From positions 1 to 64,000 of the forward strand of contig NZ_JABEQM010000009.1 in NCBI RefSeq assembly GCF_014174155.1: DNA of 64,000 nt, in the 5' to 3' direction. Source of the DNA: Gluconacetobacter tumulisoli. GTDB taxonomy: Bacteria > Pseudomonadota > Alphaproteobacteria > Acetobacterales > Acetobacteraceae. The translations under genes were made by a program, and so were the position numbers. Each line of letters begins with the position of its first letter. The first letter of the stretch is position 1. Below are positions 24,950 through 34,262 of the stretch, one piece after another. The notes beneath the pieces are model-generated. The model was not told the origin of the DNA. It made no database searches and was given only the letters and a program-made list of their open reading frames with translations.

Positions 24950-25232
24950 ATACACGCTTTCTAGCGAAGCGGATTCCGACATTCAGGCCATTATCACGCT
25001 TTCGATCCGGAGTTGGGGGTGGGTGCGCGCTGAGCGCTATATCCGCGACCTGCACGCAGCCTTCGAGACGCTGGCGGCCTATCCCGACATGGGAGCCGAT
25101 ATCGGCGATCTGCGGCCCGGCTATTTCCGCTTCGTCCATGACAGCCACGCCGTGTTCTATCGGAAGACGGATGACGGGATTTTCGTCGTTCGTGTCCTGC
25201 ATCAGCGTCAGGAGCCGAAACACTACCTCTGA
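24942..25232 (+). CDS. parE: ParE-family toxin
   Basis: This 96-residue RelE/ParE-fold protein reads ARYTLSSEADSDIQAIITLS, then AERYIRDLHAAFETLAAYPDMG and YFRFVHDSHAVFYRKTDDG, the typical ParE pattern. Family members act on DNA gyrase. The pair sits just upstream of the conjugation genes and probably stabilises the element. The reading frame is complete. Confidence 0.88.
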   Translation: MARYTLSSEADSDIQAIITLSIRSWGWVRAERYIRDLHAAFETLAAYPDMGADIGDLRPGYFRFVHDSHAVFYRKTDDGIFVVRVLHQRQEPKHYL

Positions 25233-25389
25233 TCGCGCGGAGTGGGGAATCGCTGCGCCGGTTGGCTGTGTGACGGGTGGCCAGGCATCATCGGCACGTC
25301 CGATTTTTGTCCGGAGCTATCCGGGAAGCCCAACGTCTCAATTTAGACATTGAAGTCAGCGGTACCGATCCTCTTGATCGGTGGTCGTC

Positions 25390-27372
25390 ATGAACCAGAC
25401 CAAGATCCTATGGGGATCGGTGTTCGCCGTCGGCACCGTGATCCTGGCCTTCACCTGGGCGGCGACCCAATGGGCAGCCTGGCGGCTCGGCTTCCAGCCG
25501 CAGCTTGGTGCTCCGTGGTTCACGCTGCTCGGCTGGCCGGTCTATTATCCGCCGGAGTTCTTCTGGTGGTGGTTCGCCTACGACGCATACGCTCCGGACA
25601 TCTTCACCATCGGCGGTTACATCGCGGGGTCGGGGGGCATTGTCGCTGTGATCGTCGCGATCGCCCTATCCGTCTGGCGTGCCCGCGAGAAGAAACGCGC
25701 CACCACTTATGGTTCAGCACATTGGGCCGAACCGCGCGAGATCCGGCGCGCCGGATTGCTCGCCCCCGATGGCGTGGTGCTGGGCCGCTCGGCCGATGCC
25801 TATCTGCGTCATGACGGGCCGGAGCATGTGCTGTGCTTCGCGCCCACCCGCTCGGGCAAGGGGGTCGGTCTGGTGGTGCCGACGCTGCTGACCTGGCCAG
25901 GTGCGGCGATCGTCCATGACATCAAGGGCGAGAACTGGACCCTGACTGCCGGCTGGCGCGTCCGCTTCGGCCGGGTGCTGCTGTTCGATCCGACGAACCT
26001 TGCCAGTGCTGCCTATAATCCGCTGCTGGAGGTCCGGCGCGGCGAGCGGGAGGTCCGCGATGTGCAGAATATTGCCGACGTGCTGGTCGATCCCGAGGGC
26101 GCTCTTGAAAAGCGCAATCATTGGGAGAAGACCAGCCACGCCCTGCTGGTCGGCACCATCCTGCATGTCCTCTACGCCGAGGAGGACAAGACCCTGGCCG
26201 GGGTGGCCAATTTCCTCTCCGACCCGAAACGCGCGATCGAGACCACACTGCGCGCCATGATGACCACGCCCCATCTCGGGGCGAAAGGCGTGCATCCCGT
26301 GGTCGCCAGTTCGGCGCGGGAACTGCTCAACAAGAGCGATAACGAGCGCTCGGGCGTGCTGTCCACCGCCATGTCGTTTCTTGGTCTCTATCGTGATCCG
26401 GTGGTGGCGCATGTGACGCGGCGCTGCGACTGGCGGATCCGCGATCTTGTCGCCGGCAGCCGTCCGGCGACGCTCTATCTGGTGGTGCCCCCTTCGGACA
26501 TCAGCCGCACCAAGCCGCTGGTGCGCCTGGTGCTGAATCAGATCGGCCGCCGGCTGACCGAGGAACTGGAGGCGAAGCGCCGTCATCGCCTGCTATTGAT
26601 GCTCGATGAATTCCCGGCGCTGGGTCGGCTGGATTTCTTCGAGAGCGCTCTGGCCTTCATGGCGGGCTATGGGATCAAGAACTTCCTGATCGGCCAGAGC
26701 CTGAACCAGATCGAGAAAGCCTATGGCCAGAACAACTCGATCCTCGACAACTGCCATGTCCGGGTCAGCTTCGCCACCAATGATGAACGGACCGCCAAGC
26801 GGGTTTCCGACGCGCTCGGCACCGCGACCGAAATCCGCGACGCCAAGAACTATGCCGGGCATCGGCTGTCGCCGTGGCTCGGGCATCTGATGGTGACGCG
26901 GCACGAAACCGCGCGGCCGCTGCTGACGCCCGGCGAGATCATGCAGCTTCCTCCTGACGAGGAACTGGTGCTGGTGTCCGGTTGCCCGCCGATCCGGGGG
27001 CGCAAGGCGCGCTATTTCGAGGATCCCGAACTGGCCGCGCGTATCCTCCCGCCACCCCTGTTCGAGCCGCCGCCGTCTCCGGAAGGAACGCCGCCCATCG
27101 GACCGCAGCCGGCGGGAGACTGGGCCGATGTGGTCCAGCCGCCTCCTGCCAGCAATGTGGATGATGATCCTGCCAATGCCGGCATCCGCCGGGAGCCGGA
27201 ACTGCCGGAACAGGAAGAGGTGGTGCAGGCGCCGAGAAAGCCGGTGCATGAATTCGACCCGCCCGAGGATGAGCCCGAGGATGATGCGACACGGGCACAG
27301 ACCCTGCGACGCGGCGAGCGGGCTCTCGCGCGACAGGTGTCGCTCGATCCCGGCGACAGGATGGGGCTATGA
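25390..27372 (+). CDS. traG: Type IV coupling protein TraG/VirD4
   Basis: The ATPase has about 660 residues. Two to three N-terminal membrane segments are followed by the Walker A region FAPTRSGKGVGLVVP and Walker B LLLMLDEFPALGRL. The stretch FLIGQSLNQIEKAYG is typical of TraG. The coupling protein brings the relaxosome to the secretion channel. An ATG at 25390 follows a GTG at 25381, and neither has a strong ribosome site. The C terminus is Pro/Glu-rich. Its stop overlaps the next gene as ATGA. No relaxase gene is seen upstream, where it would be expected. Confidence 0.93.
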   Translation: MNQTKILWGSVFAVGTVILAFTWAATQWAAWRLGFQPQLGAPWFTLLGWPVYYPPEFFWWWFAYDAYAPDIFTIGGYIAGSGGIVAVIVAIALSVWRAREKKRATTYGSAHWAEPREIRRAGLLAPDGVVLGRSADAYLRHDGPEHVLCFAPTRSGKGVGLVVPTLLTWPGAAIVHDIKGENWTLTAGWRVRFGRVLLFDPTNLASAAYNPLLEVRRGEREVRDVQNIADVLVDPEGALEKRNHWEKTSHALLVGTILHVLYAEEDKTLAGVANFLSDPKRAIETTLRAMMTTPHLGAKGVHPVVASSARELLNKSDNERSGVLSTAMSFLGLYRDPVVAHVTRRCDWRIRDLVAGSRPATLYLVVPPSDISRTKPLVRLVLNQIGRRLTEELEAKRRHRLLLMLDEFPALGRLDFFESALAFMAGYGIKNFLIGQSLNQIEKAYGQNNSILDNCHVRVSFATNDERTAKRVSDALGTATEIRDAKNYAGHRLSPWLGHLMVTRHETARPLLTPGEIMQLPPDEELVLVSGCPPIRGRKARYFEDPELAARILPPPLFEPPPSPEGTPPIGPQPAGDWADVVQPPPASNVDDDPANAGIRREPELPEQEEVVQAPRKPVHEFDPPEDEPEDDATRAQTLRRGERALARQVSLDPGDRMGL

Positions 27373-27803
27373 CCAGGATGCGGATCAAACACACGATCCG
27401 GCTACCCGCCGATCTCAGTGTCAGGCTCGCTGATTACGCTGCCCGGAAGAAGGTGTCGCAGGCGCTGATCGTGGAGACGGCACTGGCATCGTTTCTGTCG
27501 CCTGATGGACCGGAACGGCTGGAGGCGGCGTTGGCCCGGCGGCTGGACCGGATGACGCGGCAGTTAGAACGGATGGAGCGGCGGGTCACGATTTCGAATG
27601 AATCGCTAGCCGTCTTCGTGCGGTTCTGGCTGACCAGCACCCCTCCGCTGCCGGATGCTGCCCTGGCGGCGGCGCAGAGCAAGGGGCGGGAGCGGTATGA
27701 CGGGTTCATTGAAGCTGTTGGACGCCGGCTCGCTAGAGGGAAGACGCTGGACGACGAGGTGAGGCTGGACGTGGGGTCAGTCGCCGAAGGGCAGGATATC
27801 TGA
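27369..27803 (+). CDS. CopG-like ribbon-helix-helix protein of the tra/trb region
   Basis: The protein has 144 residues. The N-terminal KHTIRLPADLSVRLADYAAR and VSQALIVETALASFL form a ribbon-helix-helix; a coiled-coil-like LDRMTRQLERMERR segment and a tail follow. Such genes routinely lie between traG and trbB in chromosomal conjugative elements and are presumed DNA-binding regulators of transfer. Here it overlaps traG by 4 bases, but trbB is displaced 5.1 kb downstream. Confidence 0.8.
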   Translation: MTRMRIKHTIRLPADLSVRLADYAARKKVSQALIVETALASFLSPDGPERLEAALARRLDRMTRQLERMERRVTISNESLAVFVRFWLTSTPPLPDAALAAAQSKGRERYDGFIEAVGRRLARGKTLDDEVRLDVGSVAEGQDI

Positions 27804-28100
27804 CCCGGCAAACAGTCTTGCAAAGTTAGGTCTGGGTTGCGGGGGGAACGGACAGTCCGCTTCGCAGAACGGATGCATGAAAGCGGACGTCTCCGCCAAT
27901 ACCGGAGCGGTCCAGAGCGACTAGCATTCGGTTTCCGCCGTGGATCGGCTACGAACGGACCAACAACATGACGTCGTGAACAGGATTGACTGTCATATCG
28001 GCATCACAGAAACTGTATAAAAGTAGTCTGCATGACTGCATCAATTCTGATCAAACTCGATACATAATATTCCTGAATATAATTTTTCACCAATGGAAGT
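27804..28100. other. Junction region downstream of the CopG-like gene
   Basis: These 297 bases begin at the usual GC content and become clearly AT-rich after about 27985, just before the LysE gene. A run similar to GGACAGTCCGCTT near 27850 and AGCGGACGTCTCCGCC near 27885 suggests decayed noncoding sequence. The AT-rich part is the likely promoter region of lysE. No gene is supported. It marks the left edge of the block inserted into the trb region. Confidence 0.45.
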
Positions 28101-28718
28101 ATGCCGATGCCCTCTCTTTGGGACAGTTTCGGACCTCTGGCCGTATTTGTTCTCGTCACCTCGATCACGCCTGGCCCGAACAATACGATGCTGGCGGCAT
28201 CAGGCCTCAATCACGGCTTCAGGCGCACGATTCCGCAAATGTTAGGCATCAGTATAGGCATTGTCGTCATGGTTGCTCTGGTTGGGATTGGACTGGGCAG
28301 CATTTTTGATAGGCTGCCCTTTCTCTACGTCGCCCTGAAATACATCAGCGCACTCTATCTGATATGGCTCGCCTGGAAGATCGCCACTTCCGATGCGAGC
28401 GGATCAACTACTGGCAGCACCAAGCCGTTGAGTTTTTTGCAGGCGGCCGGGTTTCAGTGGATAAATCCGAAAGCGTGGGTCATGGCCGTCAGTATTGTCT
28501 CAGCCTACACACCCCGCCATGATTTCCTGTTCAATCTACCCGTTGCCTGCCTGATGTGCGGGATAGTCAGCTTGCTGACTGTCAGCCTCTGGGCCGGATT
28601 CGGTGCGTCAATGCGGCGATGGCTAACACGCCCGACGATTTTGCGCGGGTTCAATATCGGCATGGCGCTCCTGCTGCTGGCCTCGCTCTATCCCCTCATG
28701 CAGGAGGCCACGACGTGA
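28101..28718 (+). CDS. LysE/RhtB-family amino acid exporter
   Basis: This is a 205-residue membrane protein with about six hydrophobic segments. The family signature SITPGPNNTMLAASGLNHG is near the N terminus, and GFQWINPKAWVMAV lies in the middle. Such proteins export amino acids or their analogues by proton antiport. It is the first gene in the block that interrupts the conjugation cluster, and is followed by an overlapping truncated racemase start. Confidence 0.9.
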   Translation: MPMPSLWDSFGPLAVFVLVTSITPGPNNTMLAASGLNHGFRRTIPQMLGISIGIVVMVALVGIGLGSIFDRLPFLYVALKYISALYLIWLAWKIATSDASGSTTGSTKPLSFLQAAGFQWINPKAWVMAVSIVSAYTPRHDFLFNLPVACLMCGIVSLLTVSLWAGFGASMRRWLTRPTILRGFNIGMALLLLASLYPLMQEATT

Positions 28719-28786
28719 TGAAAATGATCGGCCTGATCGGTGGCATGAGTTGGGAGTGCAGTGAACAGCGCCGAGACTGGCGGTGA
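28718..28786 (+). pseudogene. Truncated aspartate/glutamate racemase gene (5' end only)
   Basis: ATG at 28718 overlaps the LysE stop. The product MKMIGLIGGMSWE then diverges after about 13 residues and ends at a TGA after 22 codons. MxxIGLIGGMSWES is the conserved start of amino-acid racemases of the Asp/Glu family, which run to about 230 residues. The rest is missing, so a deletion or insertion junction lies near 28757. Sequence after it up to 28976 holds nothing recognised. Confidence 0.7.
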
Positions 28787-28976
28787 CCAAAAAGTCCACA
28801 ACCCTTGTTTCACGTCCGCTTCGAGAAGGCGCGGATTGACTCCCTGCTGTCCGAGAAGAAGGCGCATTCTGCCCGTCTACTATGTTTCAAGTGGACGGGC
28901 ACCTTAGGCTGGGGGAAACGGAAGGTCGATTGTTAGGCGACGAAAGTAGAAAAATTTCCGTTCGCAATGCCGATCG

Positions 28977-29882
28977 TTAGTCCAGATGCGGTGTTAGCAC
29001 ATCTTCGATCCATTTCATGAATGCGCGGACTCGGCGCGACAGATTGCTCCGATGTGCCACGACGAGGGACACCGGGATCGCCCGCCTACGAAAATCGGGC
29101 ATGATCTCCACAAGCGCTCCACTCTTCAAATATTGGCCAATCCCCACGAGCGGCGCCTGAATCAGGCCAAGGCCGGCGAGGGCGGCAGCGTCGTAGGTCT
29201 GCGCGCTGTTGACGTGTAGGGCACCTGGCAAGTGAAGCGTCGCGTAGCTGTCGCCATCCGGATATTCCCATCCATGAGGTCTGGTGCCCAGCATCGTCGA
29301 AAAATGAATTGTCCGATGTTCCTGACGGTGGAGATCTTCTATCGATCGAGGGACGCCGTAGCGCGCCAGATAGGCGGGACTGGCAGCGTTGATCATACGC
29401 AACAGGCCCAGCGGGCGGGCAATCAGTGTCTCGTCCCGGATGGGACCAAGCCGCAATACGCAGTCGAACCCCTCCTGCACCAGATCGACGTGCCGGTCCG
29501 TACTCGACACTTCCAGCACCAGTTCCGGGTGAGACGCCATGAAATCCGGTAAGGCTGGCAAGATCGTTGTGCGTGCTACTTCGGTCGGAAGATCGACCCG
29601 TAAACGCCCACGAAGTGCCACGCGATCACCTGAAAACATCGAGTGCAGATCATCGACTTCAGAAAGCAGATCGCGGGCGCGGGCATGAAATGCGCGTCCG
29701 TCCTCCGTCAACTGCACGCTGCGCGTCGTCCGGTGCAGAAGTCTGGCGCCGACCTCTTCTTCCAGCTTCCGGACCGCCGTTGAGGCTCTTCCCTTCTGAA
29801 TGCCCAGGCTATCGGCTGCGCGGGTGAAACTCCCCATTTCCGCGACCGTTATGAAAATGAGGATGGGCTCGAGATTCTGCAT
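28977..29882 (-). CDS. LysR-family transcriptional regulator
   Basis: The protein has 301 residues from the ATG at 29882 (MQNLEPILIF). The helix-turn-helix is seen in GSFTRAADSLGIQKGRASTA and VRKLEEEVGARLLHRTTRS, and the effector domain follows. An ATG at 29939 would add 19 residues not expected in the family. It diverges from the DoxX-like and NmrA genes, which are the likely targets; this arrangement is common for redox-responsive regulators. Confidence 0.87.
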   Translation of the reverse strand: MQNLEPILIFITVAEMGSFTRAADSLGIQKGRASTAVRKLEEEVGARLLHRTTRSVQLTEDGRAFHARARDLLSEVDDLHSMFSGDRVALRGRLRVDLPTEVARTTILPALPDFMASHPELVLEVSSTDRHVDLVQEGFDCVLRLGPIRDETLIARPLGLLRMINAASPAYLARYGVPRSIEDLHRQEHRTIHFSTMLGTRPHGWEYPDGDSYATLHLPGALHVNSAQTYDAAALAGLGLIQAPLVGIGQYLKSGALVEIMPDFRRRAIPVSLVVAHRSNLSRRVRAFMKWIEDVLTPHLD

Positions 29883-30001
29883 TTTCGTACCCCGGTATTG
29901 TTTTCCACAGAGAGAACAGTGCGTTCGAATCTTCGGCATTTATCATACCAAGGAGACACAGTAGGCTCTGAAATGCGGGAACCCCTATCGGAGAATGACA
30001 T

Positions 30002-30424
30002 ATGTCCGAAACCATGAACCTGCATCCGGGGCCTGAAGCCGTGACCTTGCATTGCACCCTGTGGGCCGGCCGGATCATGAGCGCGATTGTCGTGATCGCT
30101 CTGGTAGCAGACGGGACCATTCAGCTTTTCGCGCCGGCACAGATCGCGAGCATGCTGCGGGAAACCGGGTTCGCGATGGACCTGACCCGGATCGTGGGTC
30201 CGATCATACTCGCCTGCGCCGCCCTTTACGCTATTCCGGCCACCGCCGTCCTCGGCGCGATCCTTGTGACGGGCTTTCTGGGCGGCGCCATCTGCGCCCA
30301 TGTCCGCATCGGTGAGGTGGGGTCGCCGGCGGAAATCATGTCCTTGCTTCTGGGTGTGATGACATGGGGCGGCCTCTACGCGCGCGATCCCCGTATCCGG
30401 GCCATTCTGCCGCTCATCCGTTGA
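30002..30424 (+). CDS. DoxX-like small membrane protein
   Basis: The protein has 140 residues and four hydrophobic segments (from about residues 22, 62, 80 and 105). The pattern resembles DoxX-like proteins of the kind that accompany NmrA or oxidoreductase genes. GGAG precedes the ATG. It lies 45 bases upstream of the NmrA gene, probably in one operon under the divergent LysR. Biochemical role unknown. Confidence 0.7.
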   Translation: MSETMNLHPGPEAVTLHCTLWAGRIMSAIVVIALVADGTIQLFAPAQIASMLRETGFAMDLTRIVGPIILACAALYAIPATAVLGAILVTGFLGGAICAHVRIGEVGSPAEIMSLLLGVMTWGGLYARDPRIRAILPLIR

Positions 30425-30469
30425 ACCAGCAGTGGCAGAGCTCTGTCCCGCAAGATCAGGAGAAAACAC

Positions 30470-31342
30470 ATGTTTTTAGTCGTGGGAATCACGGGAAAAG
30501 TGGGCGGCGCAACGGCAGAACATCTGTTGGCGCAAGGTAAGGCAGTACGCGCGCTGGTCCGCAGTCGCGAGAAGGCGTCGAGCTGGGCGAAGCAAGGCGT
30601 GGAACTGGTCGACGGCGACTGGAATGATTCGGCAGCCATCGGGCGGGCTCTCAAAGGCGTTGAAGGAGCGTTTGTCATGTTGCCACCTGTCTGGGCGCCG
30701 TCGCCCGATTATGAGGAGGCCAGGGGAGTGATTGCGAGCTATGTTGAGGCACTGACCCAAGCAGCGCCGCCGCGGGTGGTAGTGCTTTCGTCAATGGGTG
30801 CGAACCGAACCAGCGGGCTCGGAATGATCACGGCCCTGTCGCTTCTGGAGCGAGGTTTTCGCAATCTGACTTCGCCAGTCGCATTTGTGCGCGCAGGTGG
30901 GTTCTTCGAAAACTTCCTCTACGGCCTGCAGGTCGCCAGGGGCGGAACGCTGCCGGTCTACTACAATCCGACAAGCCGGAAGTCGACCATGGTCGCGACA
31001 AGCGACATCGGTGCGGAGGTCGCAGCCCTTCTGACCGGACCAGCGTGGTCAGGGCAACGCATCGTCGAACTTGGTTCGATGGTCAGCGCGGATGAAGTTG
31101 CCGGGCAATTGGGGGAAGTCCTGAAGCGTGACGTGAAAGCCTTTGCCATTCCGCGCGCAGGGTGGGCGGAAGCGTTCGGGCAACTCGGCATCCCGAAGGG
31201 CCACACCGGACCGGCCGAAGAAATGTATGAGGCCGTGAATGCAGGATGGATGGACCTCGGCGTCGAGGGTACGGAGCACGTCGCCGGCACGAAATCTGCA
31301 CGCGATGTCTTCGAGGCGGCACGGAACGCCGTCGGGGCGTAA
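30470..31342 (+). CDS. NmrA/HSCARG-type NAD(P)-binding protein
   Basis: This is a 290-residue Rossmann-fold protein. The N-terminal LVVGITGKVGGATAEHLLAQG has the Gly-rich dinucleotide-binding loop, followed by VRALVRSREKA and VVVLSSMGANRTSGLGM. Members act as redox sensors or quinone/NADPH oxidoreductases of atypical short-chain type. GGAGAAAACAC lies before the ATG. It is co-directional with the DoxX-like gene and complete in length. Confidence 0.85.
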   Translation: MFLVVGITGKVGGATAEHLLAQGKAVRALVRSREKASSWAKQGVELVDGDWNDSAAIGRALKGVEGAFVMLPPVWAPSPDYEEARGVIASYVEALTQAAPPRVVVLSSMGANRTSGLGMITALSLLERGFRNLTSPVAFVRAGGFFENFLYGLQVARGGTLPVYYNPTSRKSTMVATSDIGAEVAALLTGPAWSGQRIVELGSMVSADEVAGQLGEVLKRDVKAFAIPRAGWAEAFGQLGIPKGHTGPAEEMYEAVNAGWMDLGVEGTEHVAGTKSARDVFEAARNAVGA

Positions 31343-31680
31343 GTCCGGCACGAATGAAGCATGAAACGGGGACTTCTTGTGTTCGTGCCCGGCGTGTCGC
31401 AGAAAGCGCTCAACAGTTCTGGGCAACACGGATTGCACCCACTCTGGCCTGTAGTAGCCTCTGTTTTATGAGGTATGCACCCGGCGGAGCATCGCGCCAC
31501 CATGCGACGTCCGCTTTCGGGAAGGCGCTAATTTCGACTGAACGGCCAGCATGAGAGCGAATGCCGCCTTTCCGCTCGGGCCGGGAAAACGAAAAGTCCG
31601 CTGTCGAGCCCCCGGACGGAAAAGTGGTCGGTATGGGTGACGGTGTGCGGCGATAGCCTCAGTCCAGTGCAGGTGCTTGT
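31343..31680. other. Intergenic stretch between convergent genes
   Basis: These 338 bases lie between the ends of the NmrA and acetyltransferase genes. It includes GTCCGCTTTCGGGAAGGCG near 31509 and a degenerate run to about 31650, of the kind seen as decayed intergenic sequence. No open frame, RNA or inverted terminal repeat of a transposon was recognised. Confidence 0.4.
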
Positions 31681-32241
31681 TCAATCATCGCCGATAGGAC
31701 GAATGACCCGTGCCGGAGTTCCGCCGACAAGGCTGTTCCGGGGAACATCCCTCGTGACGACAGAACCCGCGGCCACAACCGAGTTTTCGCCAACCGTCAC
31801 CCCGCCAATGATCGTTACGCCGGCTGCAATCCAGACGTTTCTCTCAATCACGATGGGTTTTGCGACAACGCAAGCACGTCGCTGGGACGGTGCAATCGGG
31901 TGGCTCGACGTGATGAGATTCACATTTGGCCCGATCATCACATCATCGCCAATGTCGATCCCGCCCAGGTCGTACAGGGTGCAGTTCTGATTGATAAAGA
32001 CGTTGCGCCCAACCCGGATGTGCTCGCCGCCACTCGTATAGAATGGCGGTATGAGCGAAAAGCTGTCGTCCACCTTTTGGCCGATGAGATCGCTGAACAC
32101 AGCCCGGATTTTGTCCGCATCGTCGAATGTCAAACGGTTGAGAACCGGCGTAATCGCCATGGCTCGCCTGACGCTTGCCACCATAGCCGCTGATTCCGGT
32201 GTTCTTCTGGGAATGACCTTGGCGCGATCGTTCTTCGACAT
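31681..32241 (-). CDS. Hexapeptide-repeat O-acetyltransferase (maltose/galactoside acetyltransferase type)
   Basis: This is a 186-residue left-handed beta-helix protein. Hexapeptide repeats are evident in VGRNVFINQNCTLYDLGGID, IGDDVMIGPNVNLITSSH and GVTVGENSVVAAGSVVTRDV, followed by the ending GGTPARVIRPI. The catalytic His is in SSHPI. It transfers acetyl from acetyl-CoA to a sugar hydroxyl. AAGGAAA precedes the ATG. It is isolated in the block between the CopG-like gene and trbB and has no evident pathway partner here. Confidence 0.88.
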   Translation of the reverse strand: MSKNDRAKVIPRRTPESAAMVASVRRAMAITPVLNRLTFDDADKIRAVFSDLIGQKVDDSFSLIPPFYTSGGEHIRVGRNVFINQNCTLYDLGGIDIGDDVMIGPNVNLITSSHPIAPSQRRACVVAKPIVIERNVWIAAGVTIIGGVTVGENSVVAAGSVVTRDVPRNSLVGGTPARVIRPIGDD

Positions 32242-32486
32242 ACGTTATTTTCCTTGGGTTTCGACTGAGCGTCCGTTCCTGCGCGCAAGGACGACACGGA
32301 GATTCGCTCAGTGTCGCTACAACGTAAAAGGACCGAAAATAACCCCAGGCGCTCATGGTGTGCCGTCTGATGGCGGCTTCCAGGCTCGAAACGAGCCGGC
32401 GGCCATGCCCGCAATGAGGGGCGAGCCGGCTGCTGCCATCTGCCTCCAAAAACTATAGTCTCGCGGTAATTGGACGATGAGCCCGA

Positions 32487-32756
32487 TCAGACCGCCTTCT
32501 TCAGAACCGGACTGGCCTTGAAGCGCACGGTCTTGCCCGCCTTGACCTTCACCGGCTCGCCGGTGCGGGGATTGAGCGCCTTGCGCGCCTTGGTCTTGTG
32601 GACGGTGAAGGTCCCGAAGGACGGCAGGGTGAACCCGCCCTCCTGCTTCAGTTCGGCGACAATGGCCCCGACCAGATCATCGGCGGCCTTGGTAGCGGCA
32701 ACGCCGGTGCAGTCGAGGGAATCCTGAAGAACGGCGGCAATGAAGGCTTTGCTCAT
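32487..32756 (-). CDS. HU-family DNA-binding protein
   Basis: This 89-residue protein has the HU/IHF layout. The helical N-terminal part precedes the arm FGTFTVHKTKARKALNPRTG (a variant of the G-F-G-x-F...R-x-GRNPxTG motif) and the C-terminal KTVRFKASPVLKKAV. It bends DNA and may organise the element or assist site-specific recombination. It faces away from trbB with 214 bases between them, which probably hold both promoters. Confidence 0.9.
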   Translation of the reverse strand: MSKAFIAAVLQDSLDCTGVAATKAADDLVGAIVAELKQEGGFTLPSFGTFTVHKTKARKALNPRTGEPVKVKAGKTVRFKASPVLKKAV

Positions 32757-32970
32757 GCGGGCGCAGGTCCGTGTCGTGGTCGATTCCGCAAACGGTAGCA
32801 GCGCCCTTTCGCCCCGTCACCGCCCAAACGGCGACACACCCCTATGCAAGTTCTTCTATCCCAGCCCCCTACCCCCATCAGACACTTGTTGCGCTGGCGT
32901 GACCATGCCTCTTTCTAATCACCCCTGCTGATCCATCGCCTCCCTCGGGAGGTCAAATGCGGGGTTTCCT

Positions 32971-33939
32971 GTGTCCGTCGCTCCCTTCCGCTCCGAAGCC
33001 GTCGCCCGAGGCACGCGCATGCTGCGCACCGCGTTCGGGCCAGCCATTGCCGGGCACCTCGACGATCCGTCGATCGTCGAGGTGATGCTCAATCCCGACG
33101 GTAGGTTGTGGATCGACCGGCTCGCCGGCAGGATGGAGGACACCGGCACCCGGATCGCGCCGGCCGACGCCGAGCGGATCGTCCGCCTGGTCGCCCACCA
33201 TGTCGGGGTCGAGGTGCATCCCGGTAGCCCGCGTGTCTCCGCCGAACTGCCGGGAAGCGGGGAGCGGTTCGAAGGGCTGGTGCCCCCGGTGGTGGCAGCA
33301 CCCTGCTTTGCCATCCGGCGCCCGGCGGTCGCGGTGTTCTCGCTCGACGATTATGTGGCAGCCAGGATCATGACCGCTGCACAGGCGACGTTTCTGCGTC
33401 GCGCCGTCGCCGAGCGGCAGAACATCCTGGTCGCCGGCGGCACCTCCACCGGCAAGACCACCCTGGTCAACGCGCTGCTGGCCGAGATCGCGCAGACCGG
33501 CGACCGGGTGGTGCTGATCGAAGACACCCGCGAATTGCAATGCGCGGCTCCTAATCTGGTCGCCCTGCGCACCAGGGACGGCGCCGCCTCGCTCTCCGAC
33601 CTGGTGCGCTCCTCCCTACGCCTGCGTCCGGACCGGATTCCGATCGGCGAGGTGCGTGGCGCCGAGGCGCTCGATCTCCTGAAAGCCTGGGGCACCGGCC
33701 ATCCCGGCGGCGTCGGCACCCTGCACGCGGGCTCCGCGATCGGTGCCCTGCGCCGGCTGGAGCAACTGATCCAGGAAGCCGTCGTCACCGTGCCGCGCGC
33801 CCTGATCGCCGAGACCATCGATGTCATCGCGGTGCTGTCCGGGCGCGGCAGCGCGCGCCGGCTGGCCGAACTCGCCACCGTCCAGGGCCTGACCCCGGAC
33901 GGGAATTACCTCCTCGCATCTGTCGGAGATCCGTCATGA
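32971..33939 (+). CDS. trbB: Conjugal transfer ATPase TrbB (VirB11-like)
   Basis: The protein has 322 residues and a GTG start at 32971. [18 protein letters not shown] is Walker [13 protein letters not shown] and [19 protein letters not shown] are the Asp- and Walker B boxes, and [14 protein letters not shown] the His box of secretion ATPases. It energises pilus biogenesis at the inner membrane. It is the first of eleven tightly packed transfer genes; trbC overlaps by 4 bases. Confidence 0.94.
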   Translation: MSVAPFRSEAVARGTRMLRTAFGPAIAGHLDDPSIVEVMLNPDGRLWIDRLAGRMEDTGTRIAPADAERIVRLVAHHVGVEVHPGSPRVSAELPGSGERFEGLVPPVVAAPCFAIRRPAVAVFSLDDYVAARIMTAAQATFLRRAVAERQNILVAGGTSTGKTTLVNALLAEIAQTGDRVVLIEDTRELQCAAPNLVALRTRDGAASLSDLVRSSLRLRPDRIPIGEVRGAEALDLLKAWGTGHPGGVGTLHAGSAIGALRRLEQLIQEAVVTVPRALIAETIDVIAVLSGRGSARRLAELATVQGLTPDGNYLLASVGDPS

Positions 33940-34262
33940 CAAGCATGATCGCCCTGCGCCATCGCTTTGCCGTGGCTGGCGCCACCCTCTCGCTCGCCCT
34001 GCTGTCGGCCCCGGCCTACGCCTCGGGCTCCAGCATGCCGTGGGAAACTCCGCTCAACGAGATCCTGGAATCCGTGCAGGGGCCGGTGGCCAAGATCATC
34101 TCGGTGATCATCATCACCGTGACCGGTCTGACCCTGGCCTTCGGGGAAACCTCGGGTGGCTTTCGCCGCCTGATCCAGATCGTCTTCGGCCTGTCGATCG
34201 CCTTTGCCGCGTCCAGTTTCTTCCTGTCCTTTTTCTCCTTCTCGGGCGGAGCACTGATCTGA
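33936..34262 (+). CDS. trbC: Conjugal transfer pilin TrbC (VirB2-like)
   Basis: The product has 108 residues with a cleavable signal peptide ending in SAPAYA. Two hydrophobic segments follow, separated by a short polar loop (LAFGETSGGFRRLIQIV), the standard layout of TrbC/VirB2 prepilins. It overlaps trbB by 4 bases and trbD by 1. Processing to the mature pilin would occur in the periplasm and inner membrane. Confidence 0.9.
   Translation: MTSMIALRHRFAVAGATLSLALLSAPAYASGSSMPWETPLNEILESVQGPVAKIISVIIITVTGLTLAFGETSGGFRRLIQIVFGLSIAFAASSFFLSFFSFSGGALI

Noticed and set aside
27985-28100. Sigma-70 promoter for lysE with TTGACT and TATAAA
   Set aside because: The spacing between the two hexamers is about 24 bases, too long for a standard promoter.
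28787-28976. Transposon end next to the broken racemase gene
   Set aside because: Short degenerate runs resemble ones near 27850 and 31510, but no inverted terminal repeats or target duplications could be defined.
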